Shown: piece by piece, positions 7,054-15,861 of the stretch
How the letters are laid out: every line of letters begins with the position of its first letter
Position numbering within the stretch: position 1 is the first letter of the stretch
DNA from: an uncultured Gemmiger sp.
GTDB taxonomy: Bacteria; Bacillota; Clostridia; Oscillospirales; Ruminococcaceae
Assembly: GCF_934561205.1 (NCBI RefSeq)
Contig: NZ_CAKTFU010000009.1
Coordinates: forward strand, 1-64,000
DNA: 64,000 bases
Direction of reading: 5' to 3'
Program-made: the position numbers and the translations under genes
Notes under the pieces: model-generated
Seen by the model: the letters and a program-made list of their open reading frames with translations, nothing else
What the model was told of the DNA's origin: nothing
The model's database searches: none

Positions 7054-8160
7054 GTGAACGGATATTTTTATGTTTTAACAGGCATTGATCTTGTCGTTCT
7101 GAGCTTTATGTGTATTCTCACAAGGCTGAGCGAATCCTTGAGCAAAAAGCAAAAACGGGGTTTCCTTCTCGCCTTTGCGCTGATTGCGGCAATTTCCGGC
7201 TTGGAAATGGTTACCCTTGCCGTTGACGGTGCGCCGGCAGAATTGCGAGGGGTGAATATTTTGTCCAACTATCTGGGCTTCGGGCTGTCGCCCGCCGTGC
7301 CGCTTTGCTTTGTGTATGTGCTGGATAAAAAATCGCTGTCAAGGCATAGCTTTAAGGCAGCGGTATGCTGCGAGATCGGGTATCTGCTCTTTTTTGCGCT
7401 GTCTATACCTTTTGGCGCGGTGTTTTCCGTCAGCGCCGATAATGTCTATACGCGAGGCAGGTACTTTTTTGTTTACGTCATCCTGTACTTTGCGTCGCTT
7501 TTGTACCTCTCGGTGTCCATGGTAATCACAAGCCGTGTGTTTCAAAACCGGAGTCGAGCCTTGATCTATCCGCTTATGTGCTTTCTGACAGTTGTCACCG
7601 TCATTCAGGTGGCGCTGCCCGATTTGCACGTGACCTGGATGTGTGTTACCCTGCTGTCGGTGCTGTACTTTACCTATTGCAACGAGATGTGGAACCAGTT
7701 GGATTCGCTCACCGGGCTTTTGAACCAAAACAGTTATCTGAATCGCACGGCAGAGATGCGCAGCAGTGGCGGGCTGTTGATCGCCTTTGATGTAGACAGC
7801 TTCAAGCAAATTAACGACTGCTACGGTCATTTGCAGGGTGATGTCTGCCTGGCCGCGATTGCCGCGTGTCTGAAAAAGGCATACGCGAATGATGGGTACT
7901 GCTATCGCATCGGAGGAGATGAATTTTGTGTGCTGCTGAAAAACGCCGCCAAAGAGGCCGCCTGCAAAGAGGAGTTTTTGCGTCAGATGGAAGAGCAACG
8001 CAGGGAGCTTGAATTTCTACCGACGGTTTCCTATGGCTCAGCCCTGCTTTCCGGGGAGAATGTTCTTGCGGTAAAGGAGCAGGCCGACCGTGCCATGTAT
8101 CAATACAAAAAAGCGCGAAAGAGCTGCGCGGCAGCTAAACAAGAGGAAACTACAGCTTAA
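7054..8160 (+). CDS. Membrane-bound GGDEF domain protein (diguanylate cyclase)
   Basis: 368 residues. The N-terminal half has about six hydrophobic segments (from 'FYVLTGIDLVVLSFMCIL' to 'MCVTLLSVLYFTY'), a membrane sensor region without a named domain. The C-terminal half begins 'DSLTGLLNQNSYL' and carries 'LIAFDVDSFKQINDCYGH' and an intact GGDEF at about residues 287-291, so cyclic di-GMP synthesis is plausible. The usual RxxD inhibitory site upstream of GGDEF is absent. GTG 7054 is chosen because TTTGGAGG lies five bases upstream; an ATG at 7003 is in frame but lacks such a site. It is monocistronic. Confidence 0.87.
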   Translation: MNGYFYVLTGIDLVVLSFMCILTRLSESLSKKQKRGFLLAFALIAAISGLEMVTLAVDGAPAELRGVNILSNYLGFGLSPAVPLCFVYVLDKKSLSRHSFKAAVCCEIGYLLFFALSIPFGAVFSVSADNVYTRGRYFFVYVILYFASLLYLSVSMVITSRVFQNRSRALIYPLMCFLTVVTVIQVALPDLHVTWMCVTLLSVLYFTYCNEMWNQLDSLTGLLNQNSYLNRTAEMRSSGGLLIAFDVDSFKQINDCYGHLQGDVCLAAIAACLKKAYANDGYCYRIGGDEFCVLLKNAAKEAACKEEFLRQMEEQRRELEFLPTVSYGSALLSGENVLAVKEQADRAMYQYKKARKSCAAAKQEETTA

Positions 8161-8279
8161 CATAGGTGTTTTTTATATAAATAAGCAGGAATGTTTTTGT
8201 TTATTAAGGGACAATCAACAAAAAAGCTTAAACTGTGCCATACAGCTTGTTAACTGTGGTGACGAAACAATCTTGAATT

Positions 8280-8309
8280 TTGACTTTGCCCTTTGTTGCA
8301 TGGTATAAT
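8280..8309 (+). promoter_or_regulatory. Strong orphan promoter
   Basis: TTGACT (8280-8285), 18-bp spacer, extended -10 TGGTATAAT with TATAAT at 8304-8309. No protein gene follows on this strand; the next gene is convergent. It appears to drive the hairpin series at 8316-8469. Confidence 0.65.
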
Positions 8310-8315
8310 TAAGGC

Positions 8316-8469
8316 AAGAAAAACCGCACGAAATGCGGTCAGAGAGAATCACCATGAAACTGCACATGTTTTGATTTCAAACGTTGTCGGCCTTCTCCTT
8401 GGCAGGAAATTGTCAAGAAGAAGGCCGACTTTCTGTTGCTGCACCGATTGCGGGTGCAGCGTTGTTTTC
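8316..8469 (+). ncRNA. Candidate structured small RNA or orphan leader
   Basis: Three hairpins follow the promoter at 8280. The first is ACCGCA...TGCGGT (8323-8339). The second is a long 19-bp stem with one mismatch and one wobble (8386-8404 with 8411-8429, loop GGAAAT). The third is GCTGCACC...GGTGCAGC (8438-8460), followed by GTTGTTTTC, which could act as the terminator. Between the first two lies a six-codon ORF, MKLHMF (8354-8374), with only a weak ribosome site. It may be a trans-acting sRNA, or a leader whose downstream gene was lost. I do not recognise the family. The third hairpin may also terminate the convergent AraC gene. Confidence 0.45.
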
Positions 8470-9409
8470 AATTATGGGATGTTGACGTGTGTTCTGCGGG
8501 CGGCGATTCCTGACTCATCAGGGTCATCAGGTAGTCGCGCAGGGCCTCAGGTGTTTTACCTTCGAGCTTTTTTGTCACGCTGCAAAAGTAATTTTCGCTG
8601 CTGAAACCCACCATTTCGGCAATGTCCGCTACGCTCAGATCAGACTCCAACAGCAGACTTTTGGCCTTTTTGATGCGGTAACAATTCACATACTCTACCA
8701 GACGCTGTCCTGTTTCCTGCTTAAACAGCTTGCTGGCATACTCGGTATTCAGGCCGGTCTCGGCGCAAATTTCCGCTACGCTTAGTTTGCGGTAGTAGTT
8801 GTGTGCCACCGCCGTCTCGATTTGGTGGATCACATGCGAATGCCCTGAGGTGCGGGCGTCGTCGCGGCGGGTTTCCTGCAAAATCATCGTAAAGATGACC
8901 ATAAAATGCACATGCGCTGTCAAATGCCAGTAGGGGTTTTGCTGGTTGTAGGCTTTCAGGATGGCGCGGAAACGATACTCCATGTCGGACGGGTTTTTCA
9001 GGGATAACGTCACAGGAAGCTGATAGCCGCCCTCAAACACGGGATTCTCGCGGATGTGTTCCGGCTCCGGTATCTCCGGGCTGAACAGCCGTACATATTT
9101 CGGGCCTTTGTAAAACTCGCTGACCCACTCGCGGTCGGGGTAAAAAAACAAATCACAGTGGAACCAGTATAATTCGCCCTTTTCGTTTTCATCCACCCAA
9201 AAGTGGTGCGGCGTGTTGGGCGGGATAATAACAAGCTGCCCGGACTGGATTTTGTAATAACGGCCGGCTACCGTGAAGTTGGCCGTGCCCTTAAAGCAGA
9301 AAAAGAACTGGTGATCGTAGATTCTTCTGGCAAAGCTCTTCCACGAATCACGGCCTTGTATGCCTGCCTCGCGAATGTAGGGGCAAAGCTCATCGAAACG
9401 GCGCTCCAT
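8468..9409 (-). CDS. AraC-family regulator with cupin sensor
   Basis: 313 residues. An N-terminal cupin-type sensor (about residues 20-110; 'FFFCFKGTANFTVAGRYY', 'IIPPNTPHHFWV') precedes a C-terminal AraC double HTH ('LSVAEICAETGLNTEYASKL', 'SVADIAEMVGFSSENYF', 'TPEALRDYL'). Such proteins usually activate sugar-utilisation genes when the cupin binds an oligosaccharide. It is divergent from the glycosidase-like gene at 9650, its probable target. ATG 9409 has AGGGA six bases upstream; a TTG two codons earlier is in frame. A perfect 11-bp inverted repeat in the shared promoter region (9526-9576) is a candidate binding site. Confidence 0.85.
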   Translation of the reverse strand: MERRFDELCPYIREAGIQGRDSWKSFARRIYDHQFFFCFKGTANFTVAGRYYKIQSGQLVIIPPNTPHHFWVDENEKGELYWFHCDLFFYPDREWVSEFYKGPKYVRLFSPEIPEPEHIRENPVFEGGYQLPVTLSLKNPSDMEYRFRAILKAYNQQNPYWHLTAHVHFMVIFTMILQETRRDDARTSGHSHVIHQIETAVAHNYYRKLSVAEICAETGLNTEYASKLFKQETGQRLVEYVNCYRIKKAKSLLLESDLSVADIAEMVGFSSENYFCSVTKKLEGKTPEALRDYLMTLMSQESPPAEHTSTSHN

Positions 9410-9525
9410 ATTCAATCCCTGCTTTCTCTCTGTTTTTTATTTTACTCTCTTTCAAAATACCATGTTTTTCCGTCTGCGTCAATAAAAGTTGTATATACTT
9501 TTGTTCTTTTTTGTGCGAAATGCCC

Positions 9526-9576
9526 CAATTTTTCGAGATGATACGGCTTTTCTGTGATGTGCATATCGAAAAATTG
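9526..9576. promoter_or_regulatory. Inverted repeat between divergent AraC and glycosidase genes
   Basis: CAATTTTTCGA at 9526-9536 is repeated inverted as TCGAAAAATTG at 9566-9576, a perfect 11-bp match with centres 40 bp apart, ending 12 bp before the -35 of the promoter at 9589. The placement suits a pair of AraC half-sites. Confidence 0.5.
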
Positions 9577-9588
9577 AACTTGCTGCCT

Positions 9589-9616
9589 TTGAAAACAGTC
9601 ACGCATCTGCTATACT
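9589..9616 (+). promoter_or_regulatory. Promoter of the tandem glycosidase operon
   Basis: TTGAAA (9589-9594), 16-bp spacer, TATACT (9611-9616), 33 bp before the start at 9650. Confidence 0.55.
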
Positions 9617-9649
9617 GAAGAAAATGTACCCCTAAGGAGGATACCACCC

Positions 9650-11536
9650 ATGCGCTGGAATCTGCAGCAAGACAAACTGGTACTTACCGCCGCCGATCCA
9701 CATACCGACAGCATTGAACTTTCGGGCCGCGGTTGCAGCCTGATGCTGGGCTATGGCACGGGCGTTGAAGGGGAACTGATCCTTTCGCGCCGCGCAGTTT
9801 TTCCCACGCTGCGTTTGGCCCCCAACGTGACAGAGGCTACTTTTATCTGTGATATTCCCGCCGATGCGGCGCTGCATCTGGAAACCTCTGAACGGGAGCG
9901 GGCCGTAGCATTTACGTTTGACGGTGTATTTACAGCGCAAAGTAGACTGGGCGATTTGTCGCTGCTTCGTACTTTTGTACCGGACAGCAGCGCTCTCGGT
10001 TTTTGGGAGGAGCTGCGGGTTCAAAACACAGGTACACAGTCGGTGGCTGTGCAGCCCTGCCGGAGCGAAACCATGCCCGCGCAGTACGGACGCGGTGTCT
10101 ACGGCATTTATGAGGTACAGACCCAACCGGAAAACAGCGATGCCGTAACACTGGCGCCCGGCGCGCAGGTCATTTACCGCGCCCATACCGCTGCACGCAT
10201 TTACGGCAAGCCTTGGCCCGAACCACTGCCCTTTGCGCAGGAGCTGCAAAACCGCCGTGACCGCATACAGGCGCTGCAGGGGCAAGCTGTACTGAAAACC
10301 GGCGATGCGGCGCTGGATACGATGTTCCGCCTTTGCAAGCTGCACGCGGCGGAAACCATCTTTGATACATTGGTCGGCCCCTTGCACAGCCCAGGCGGGT
10401 GCGAGTATTACGCCGCCAGTTGGACCAACGACCAGGTCGAATACGCAGGGCCGTGGTTTGCCTTTGCGGGGGATGCGTTAGCCAAGCAGGCGGCGTTGAA
10501 CGCTTACCGTCAGTACGTCCCTTTTATGGGGCCGCAGTACACACCGATTCCGACCTCCATCATCAGCCAAGGGCAGGACATCTGGGAAGGCGCGGGCGAC
10601 CGCGGCGATGCGGCCATGTTTTTGCAGGGGTGCAGCCGCTTTGTGCTGACGCTTGGCTCGGCACAGTTGGCCGAGGAATTCGCCGAGCCGCTGCTCTGGT
10701 GTGCCGAATACTGCCGCCGCCACACGCTGCCCAACGGGGTCATTGCCTCCGACAGCGACGAACTGGAAGGACGGTTCCCTTCGGGCGAGGCCAATCTTTC
10801 CACCAACTGCCTGTGTTATATGGGTCTTGCCACAACAGCGGTCCTGCTGCGTGAACTGCATCGCGACGCCGATGCCCACCGGCTGGAGCAGCAGCGAACG
10901 GCGCTGGGGGACGCCATTGAGCGTGAATTTGCCGCCGAGGTGCGCGGCTTTGACACCTACCGTTACTATAACGGCTGCGAAAAACTGCGTTCCTGGATTT
11001 GCTGGCCACTCTGCGCGGGGATACCGAACCACGCTGCCGGTACTGTGGACGCGGTATTCAGCCCGCAGTTGTGGAGCGTGCAGGGCATGTTGTGTGAGGA
11101 GGGCGATGCTACCTACTGGGATCGTGCCGCCCTATATGCTTTGCGCGGCAGCTTTGCGCAGGGCTTTACCGAAAAAGCCTGGCCGCAGTTGGCTGCCTAT
11201 ACCCGGAACCGCCTGCTGGGCGAGCGTGCACCTTACCCCATTGAGGCATGGCCTGAGGGCGGTATGCGCCATCTGAGCGGGGAGAGCGCGCTCTACTGCC
11301 GCATCGTCACCGAGGGGATCCTGGGCATAGAGCCGCTGGGTCTGCATCGCTTTGCGCTGACACCCCGCTGCCTGCCCGGCATCGAAAGCTGGAGTCTTGA
11401 AAATATCCATGCGTTCGGCACGGTGTTCACGATCCGCATAGACGGAAAAAGCTGCCGGGTCGTTTCCGAGCACGGCAGCCTGAATATACCTATGGAAGAA
11501 CGCAGCGTCGTGGAATTTTCGGCGGATACCCGCTAA
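9650..11536 (+). CDS. Six-hairpin glycosidase-like protein, family not assigned
   Basis: 628 residues without a signal peptide. The N-terminal third is beta-rich ('ELILSRRAVFPTLRL'). From about residue 215 the sequence shows the helix-loop pattern of an (alpha/alpha)6 barrel, with acidic aromatic loops 'ASWTNDQVEYAGPWFAF', 'GQDIWEGAGDRGDAAMFLQG' and 'GVIASDSDELEGRFPSGEAN' that could hold catalytic Asp/Glu residues. A C-terminal beta domain follows. The fold resembles GH63/GH78/GH116-type enzymes but I cannot assign a family. AAGGAGG precedes ATG 9650. It is co-transcribed with the MGH1-like enzyme at 11621 under the divergent AraC regulator. Confidence 0.65.
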   Translation: MRWNLQQDKLVLTAADPHTDSIELSGRGCSLMLGYGTGVEGELILSRRAVFPTLRLAPNVTEATFICDIPADAALHLETSERERAVAFTFDGVFTAQSRLGDLSLLRTFVPDSSALGFWEELRVQNTGTQSVAVQPCRSETMPAQYGRGVYGIYEVQTQPENSDAVTLAPGAQVIYRAHTAARIYGKPWPEPLPFAQELQNRRDRIQALQGQAVLKTGDAALDTMFRLCKLHAAETIFDTLVGPLHSPGGCEYYAASWTNDQVEYAGPWFAFAGDALAKQAALNAYRQYVPFMGPQYTPIPTSIISQGQDIWEGAGDRGDAAMFLQGCSRFVLTLGSAQLAEEFAEPLLWCAEYCRRHTLPNGVIASDSDELEGRFPSGEANLSTNCLCYMGLATTAVLLRELHRDADAHRLEQQRTALGDAIEREFAAEVRGFDTYRYYNGCEKLRSWICWPLCAGIPNHAAGTVDAVFSPQLWSVQGMLCEEGDATYWDRAALYALRGSFAQGFTEKAWPQLAAYTRNRLLGERAPYPIEAWPEGGMRHLSGESALYCRIVTEGILGIEPLGLHRFALTPRCLPGIESWSLENIHAFGTVFTIRIDGKSCRVVSEHGSLNIPMEERSVVEFSADTR

Positions 11537-11620
11537 AGGCACTCACTCAAACGGGTAGCGGATGTCCGGCCGCCAAAAAACAGAGGTTTTGCAAAACTTC
11601 CGAAAAACCAGGAGGCATAT

Positions 11621-13327
11621 ATGGATATACGCAACATTCCGTTCAGTCGGCGCGGCTCTTATATGGCGATTTCCGACTGCTGCGAAAACTACCGCGGCCA
11701 TGGCAACCGCGCAGGGCTGTGGCTGCGCACGGTGTCGGGCGCAACCGAAACGCCCTTTGTCATGCGGCTGCAGCTGCTGGAGCGTGGACAGCCTGCCCCA
11801 TTTACCACGGAGTTTGACGGCCTGACGCTGCACCTCGTCGGCGCACATGGCAATGTCAGTCTGTGTTTTTGCGGGCCAGATACTCTGCTGTGCCATGGCA
11901 TCGGCGCAAATATAGGGCTGCTTCTGGATGAGATCTGCGCGCCGGGCAGCTGCAACTACCTGCAGCCCATCGTGCCGGGCGATGAAGATATCCTTTGCGT
12001 CAACTGCTACAAGAATTCCGCCCGCTACCTGCTTTTCCGCAGCGCGGGAACGATGACGCCGCATCAGGTTTGGGATCGTGAGGAGGCGCATGACTGTTGC
12101 GTGAAGTTTGGTGCGGCAGCAGGGGAGTTCCGCTTTGCCATACGCGAGTTTGTGCGAAAACTGGATCTGACGCCCCCGCCTGCCGATGCTGCCCCCTGCC
12201 TTGCGACAGCGCGGGAGGATTTGGCGCGCTTTTTGCCGGAGGCTGCAAGCATACCCGCCGCGTACCGCACCGCTGCGCAGACATCGGCCTATGTGCGGTG
12301 GGCATCACTGGTGGCGCCGCGCGGCCAACTGCGGCGGGAAGCTATGCTGATGTCCAAAAACTGGATGACCAGCGTCTGGTCGTGGGATCACTGTTTTAAC
12401 GCATTGGCACTTTGCGATGTTGACCCCGTGCTGGCGTGGAATCAGTTTTTGGTGCCCTTTGACCTGCAAAGTCCCGACGGCGGTTTGCCGGATTTTGTGG
12501 ACGATGCGGCTTGCTTTTTTAACTGTGTCAAGCCGCCGATTCACGGTTGGACGCTGAAAAAAATGATGCAGCGCATGGAATTGACGCGGCAGCAAAAACA
12601 GACCGCCTACGAAAAACTCTCTGCCCTGACAAGGTGGTGGTTTGCCCAGCGTGATCAGGATGGGGACGGCCTGTGCGAATACTGGCACGGCAATGACAGC
12701 GGATGGGATAATTCCACCGTGTTTGCGCAGGGGCCGTGCGTGATTTCCCCCGATCTGAGTGCCTTTTTGGTGGTGCAGATGGACGTGCTGAAAATGCTGG
12801 CTATACAGCTCGGTCTCACGGACGAGGCCGCGCAATGGCGGGAACAGGCACAGAAAACCGCCGATGTAATGGTAAAAACACTGTTTGAGAATGACCTGCC
12901 CATTGCCCGTGATGTCGTGACCCGAAAAATCATTCCCAACAAAAGCCTGCTGCCCTATATGAGCCTGCTGGCAGCCGACTACCTGCCGCGCCGCTGCGTA
13001 GACGCAATGCTGGCTGTGCTGCAAAGCAGTGATTTTTTAACGCCCTACGGTTACGCTACCGAAAAAGTCGCAAGCCCGGCCTTTGAGGAAAACGGCTACT
13101 GGCGCGGTGCGGTGTGGGCACCTACGATGTGTCTGTTGTACGATGCCCTGAAAACCGCAGGGGCCGATACGGCGGCCCGAACCGCAGCCGAGGCGTACTG
13201 CCGTGCCGTCCAAGTCGGCGGCCCGGCAGAAAACCACAGCGCCCTGACGGGAGCCGCCCTGCGCGACCCCGCCTACACCTGGTCAGCCAGCGTGTTCCGT
13301 CTGCTTCTGCAGGAAATTTTACAGTAA
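11621..13327 (+). CDS. MGH1-like (GH63-type) glycoside hydrolase
   Basis: 568 residues. The C-terminal two-thirds is an (alpha/alpha)6 domain of the MGH1-like/GH63 kind. It shows 'WSWDHCFNALALCDVDP', 'LCEYWHGNDSGWDNSTVF' with the likely general-acid Asp, and 'NGYWRGAVWAPTMCLLY', a signature shared with trehalase-like and mannosylglycerate-hydrolase-like enzymes. The second catalytic acid probably lies in 'PAENHSALTGAAL'. The N-terminal 190 residues form a beta domain. No signal peptide, so it should act on imported sugar. Substrate unknown. It lies 84 bp after the preceding glycosidase-like gene. Confidence 0.8.
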   Translation: MDIRNIPFSRRGSYMAISDCCENYRGHGNRAGLWLRTVSGATETPFVMRLQLLERGQPAPFTTEFDGLTLHLVGAHGNVSLCFCGPDTLLCHGIGANIGLLLDEICAPGSCNYLQPIVPGDEDILCVNCYKNSARYLLFRSAGTMTPHQVWDREEAHDCCVKFGAAAGEFRFAIREFVRKLDLTPPPADAAPCLATAREDLARFLPEAASIPAAYRTAAQTSAYVRWASLVAPRGQLRREAMLMSKNWMTSVWSWDHCFNALALCDVDPVLAWNQFLVPFDLQSPDGGLPDFVDDAACFFNCVKPPIHGWTLKKMMQRMELTRQQKQTAYEKLSALTRWWFAQRDQDGDGLCEYWHGNDSGWDNSTVFAQGPCVISPDLSAFLVVQMDVLKMLAIQLGLTDEAAQWREQAQKTADVMVKTLFENDLPIARDVVTRKIIPNKSLLPYMSLLAADYLPRRCVDAMLAVLQSSDFLTPYGYATEKVASPAFEENGYWRGAVWAPTMCLLYDALKTAGADTAARTAAEAYCRAVQVGGPAENHSALTGAALRDPAYTWSASVFRLLLQEILQ

Positions 13328-13328
13328 A

Positions 13329-13373
13329 AAATCCCCCGCGCTGCTCCCCAAAAGGGAACAGCGCGGGGGATTT
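13329..13373. terminator. Bidirectional terminator
   Basis: A 15-bp GC-rich stem (13329-13343 with 13359-13373) flanked by A and T runs sits between the convergent MGH1-like gene and the CE1-type esterase gene and can serve both strands. Confidence 0.85.
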
Positions 13374-13378
13374 GTCGG

Positions 13379-14200
13379 TTACAGAGAAAAGCCGAAAAAT
13401 GCAAGAGCCTTTTGGATGGAAAAATCCCAGAACCGCCATTCGTGCTCGAAATTGTCGTATTCCTCAAACTGTGCGTCGATGCCTAAATCCTGCATGTGCT
13501 GCTTGAAATGCAGGTACTCTTGATACAAAAAGTCGTTCTTGCCGATGGCACAGTACAGGCGGGGACGGTCGGGCAGACGATCCCATGCCTGCAGACGATC
13601 CCAAACGTTGGAGGGTGAGTTCAAAAAGGCGTCCGTGCCGCCTGCGTCCTGCACCATGTTCTGCAGACGCGGCCCCCACACGGGCTGCGCATCGGAATCC
13701 CGTAGGTGGGTATAGTCGGCGGCGCAGCAGGACAAAACCGCAGCGCCCGCGAACAGATCCGGGTGCCCGACCGCATATTGCAGCGCGCCCGACCCACCCA
13801 TCGACAGTCCGGCAATAAAGTTATCCTCTTTTTTGGCAGAGGCAGGAAACCAGCCCTGTATCAGCGGCATCAGCTCCTCGGTCAGGTAATCCCACATGCG
13901 GTAACCCAGCGCAAAGCCCTGCCAGTTGACATAGTTGGCATTCAGCCCTGTGGGCATCACGACAATCAGATCCAGCTCGGTGGCATATAGCTCAATGCGG
14001 GACTTGCGCAGCCAGTCGGTGTAGTCACCGTAGGTACCGTGCAAAAGCCACAGCACCTTGTACTTTTTGCCGCTTGCGTAGTATTGCCTGGGCAGACCGG
14101 CGGTTTCAGGCGACCAGATGGGGTAATCCGGCAAAATGACCGCGACATCCGTGTTGCCTTCCAGATAGTAGCTTTGAAAATTCAGATGCACCAAAGACAT
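13379..14200 (-). CDS. CE1-type esterase (esterase D family)
   Basis: 273-residue alpha/beta hydrolase of the esterase D / acetylxylan-feruloyl esterase group. Visible are 'KVLWLLHGTYGDYTDWLRKS', the nucleophile elbow 'IAGLSMGGSGALQYAV' (G-x-S-x-G), the acid in 'LYCAIGKNDFLY' and the His in 'NFEHEWRFWD'. The short tributyrin-esterase-like forms (EstA) act intracellularly on acetylated sugars; no signal peptide is present, in agreement. GGAGGGTTT lies before ATG 14200. It fits de-esterification of imported oligosaccharides within this hydrolase region. Confidence 0.85.
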   Translation of the reverse strand: MSLVHLNFQSYYLEGNTDVAVILPDYPIWSPETAGLPRQYYASGKKYKVLWLLHGTYGDYTDWLRKSRIELYATELDLIVVMPTGLNANYVNWQGFALGYRMWDYLTEELMPLIQGWFPASAKKEDNFIAGLSMGGSGALQYAVGHPDLFAGAAVLSCCAADYTHLRDSDAQPVWGPRLQNMVQDAGGTDAFLNSPSNVWDRLQAWDRLPDRPRLYCAIGKNDFLYQEYLHFKQHMQDLGIDAQFEEYDNFEHEWRFWDFSIQKALAFFGFSL

Positions 14201-14372
14201 GGCAAACCCTCCGTTTCGTTAGCGGGGCAGCGGCCCCTTTGCTGTTATGATACCCGCAAACCGTCGCGCCGTGCAAGAGACGATTGCGGAATTTTTGTGG
14301 TTGTATCGATTTTTTGCACCCTGCCCGGCGTTTCGGAAAACACACAACGGGGGCAGGTTTGCTTTTGTGCTT

Positions 14373-15206
14373 TTATCCGTTCTGCTGGCGGCCGGAAGTC
14401 TCGTTGGCGCAATGCAGTTCCAGATATTCGGTGGGGGTCATGCCGAAATACTGCCGAAAACACCGATAAAAGGTACGCGGGCTTTCAAAACCGGAGTTTA
14501 GTGCCGCGTGCAGGATGGGCGCGCCGTCGTTCATCAACTCGGCGGCATGGCGGCACCGCAGGGAGTAGAGGTACTCCGGTACGCTGCAGCCGAACGCGCT
14601 GTTGAAAATGTGAGAAAAGCGGCTTTGACTGTATCCAAACTGTTCGGCCAGTGATTTTTGGGTCAGGGCTTCGGTGTAGTGCGCCTGCAGGTATACAAGG
14701 ATATCCTGCACTAGATGGGTGTCAAACTCATGCTGTTTGGGCATCAGCCCGACCTTTTCGATCAGCGTACCCAGCACAATATATAAATACCCGCGCACGA
14801 GGGTTGGGTTTTGCGGCGGCTCGTTGTCGTGCAGCATACCGGCCAGCGTCAGCATAGCGGAAAGCAGCGGCCCATCGGGGCGGTCGTCATCGTACACCAG
14901 TCGCTGAAAGGTCTGTCCTTCCAGAATATCGCGACAAAAGGGGACCCAGTGCGGCGGAATGATCAGCACGACCGACTCGCAGTGGCCGAGACTCTGGTAA
15001 GAATGTACAAGGTAGCTCGGCGCAATGGCAAGCTGCCCGGCGTGCAATATCTGCCGCTTGCCGCCTAAGGTGATCAGCATCTCGCCGCTTAAAATATAGG
15101 CCAGTTCAATGCCGGCGTGAAAATGCGGATAATATTCGTCGTTGATAAGGCGCCAGCAGATGGGTACATCGCGCTCGTCACGGTCGTGTTCGTAGACTCC
15201 CAGCAT
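14373..15206 (-). CDS. AraC-family regulator
   Basis: 277 residues. The cupin sensor has 'PHFHAGIELAYILSGEM' and 'GQLAIAPSYLVHSYQS' (about residues 27-80), and the C-terminal AraC DNA-binding domain has 'SLAEQFGYSQSRFSHIF', 'AALNSGFESPRTFYRCF' and 'GMTPTEYLELH'. AAGGAGG precedes ATG 15206, with TATAAT on the minus strand near 15241-15246. It is divergent from the ABC transporter operon at 15862 and is the likely activator of that long catabolic operon, though the 655-bp gap leaves room for other control. Confidence 0.85.
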   Translation of the reverse strand: MLGVYEHDRDERDVPICWRLINDEYYPHFHAGIELAYILSGEMLITLGGKRQILHAGQLAIAPSYLVHSYQSLGHCESVVLIIPPHWVPFCRDILEGQTFQRLVYDDDRPDGPLLSAMLTLAGMLHDNEPPQNPTLVRGYLYIVLGTLIEKVGLMPKQHEFDTHLVQDILVYLQAHYTEALTQKSLAEQFGYSQSRFSHIFNSAFGCSVPEYLYSLRCRHAAELMNDGAPILHAALNSGFESPRTFYRCFRQYFGMTPTEYLELHCANETSGRQQNG

Positions 15207-15861
15207 GGACAGAACCTCCTTTGTTGATATCTGCCTCTATTATATAGCATATTTTGACACTTGAAAAGTAGCGAATGGCAAGACTTTGTTAGTGAATATC
15301 GCTAAAATAATAAGTGCAAAGGGAAAATCAAAAGTAAAAATGATGAACCGAGGCTGCTGTACAGCAAAGAAACCGCCCTATAAGACTGGAAACGTAACGA
15401 CTCCTGAAAGAAAAATTGACATTTTTGTGCGGATAACCAAAAAACAGAGAAATGCAAAAATGTTGGCCTTATGGTGCTTTTCCGAAATCTCGTTACGTCG
15501 GCAGCGATTTCTGCATGATTTTAACCGGAAATGCTTTGAAAATCTCGATTTTTTATAAAATCTCACTGTTTTGAGTCTTTACAAATCCGCTTGGCAAAAT
15601 TATAATAAAGGCAATAAAGGCATAGAAAAATCAACGAAAATTGATTAGATTTGTGCAATGTGAATAGAAAACATGAGAACTATGTGAAGAAGCTCTTTTG
15701 TAAAACAGAAATATTTTCACTTCTCAAAAATTCGTACTTGATAAGAATTTGCTGTTTTTTATTTGCTCACGGTTCACTGCCCGCGGGAAATCCAACAAGG
15801 AATTGGCTGCCAAGGCAGCTGGAGAAAAACTATACAACATGAAAAAACGGAGGAAAACAAA
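15207..15861. other. Long AT-rich intergenic control region
   Basis: Holds the minus-strand promoter of the AraC gene at its left and the plus-strand promoter at 15578 at its right. A 90-codon frame at 15286-15555 has no family features or good ribosome site and is not called. The 5' leader from about 15613 to 15861 is 250 bases long and contains a small stem GCTGCC-AA-GGCAGC near 15808-15822. I recognise no known riboswitch. Confidence 0.5.
15578..15606 (+). promoter_or_regulatory. Promoter of the CUT1 ABC transporter operon
   Basis: TTTACA (15578-15583), 17-bp spacer, TATAAT (15601-15606): near consensus. It leaves a 250-base untranslated leader before the substrate-binding protein gene. 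Confidence 0.65.

Noticed and set aside
15286..15558. A 90-codon frame in the intergenic region before the ABC operon
   Set aside because: No ribosome site, no family pattern, AT-rich sequence that opens frames by chance.
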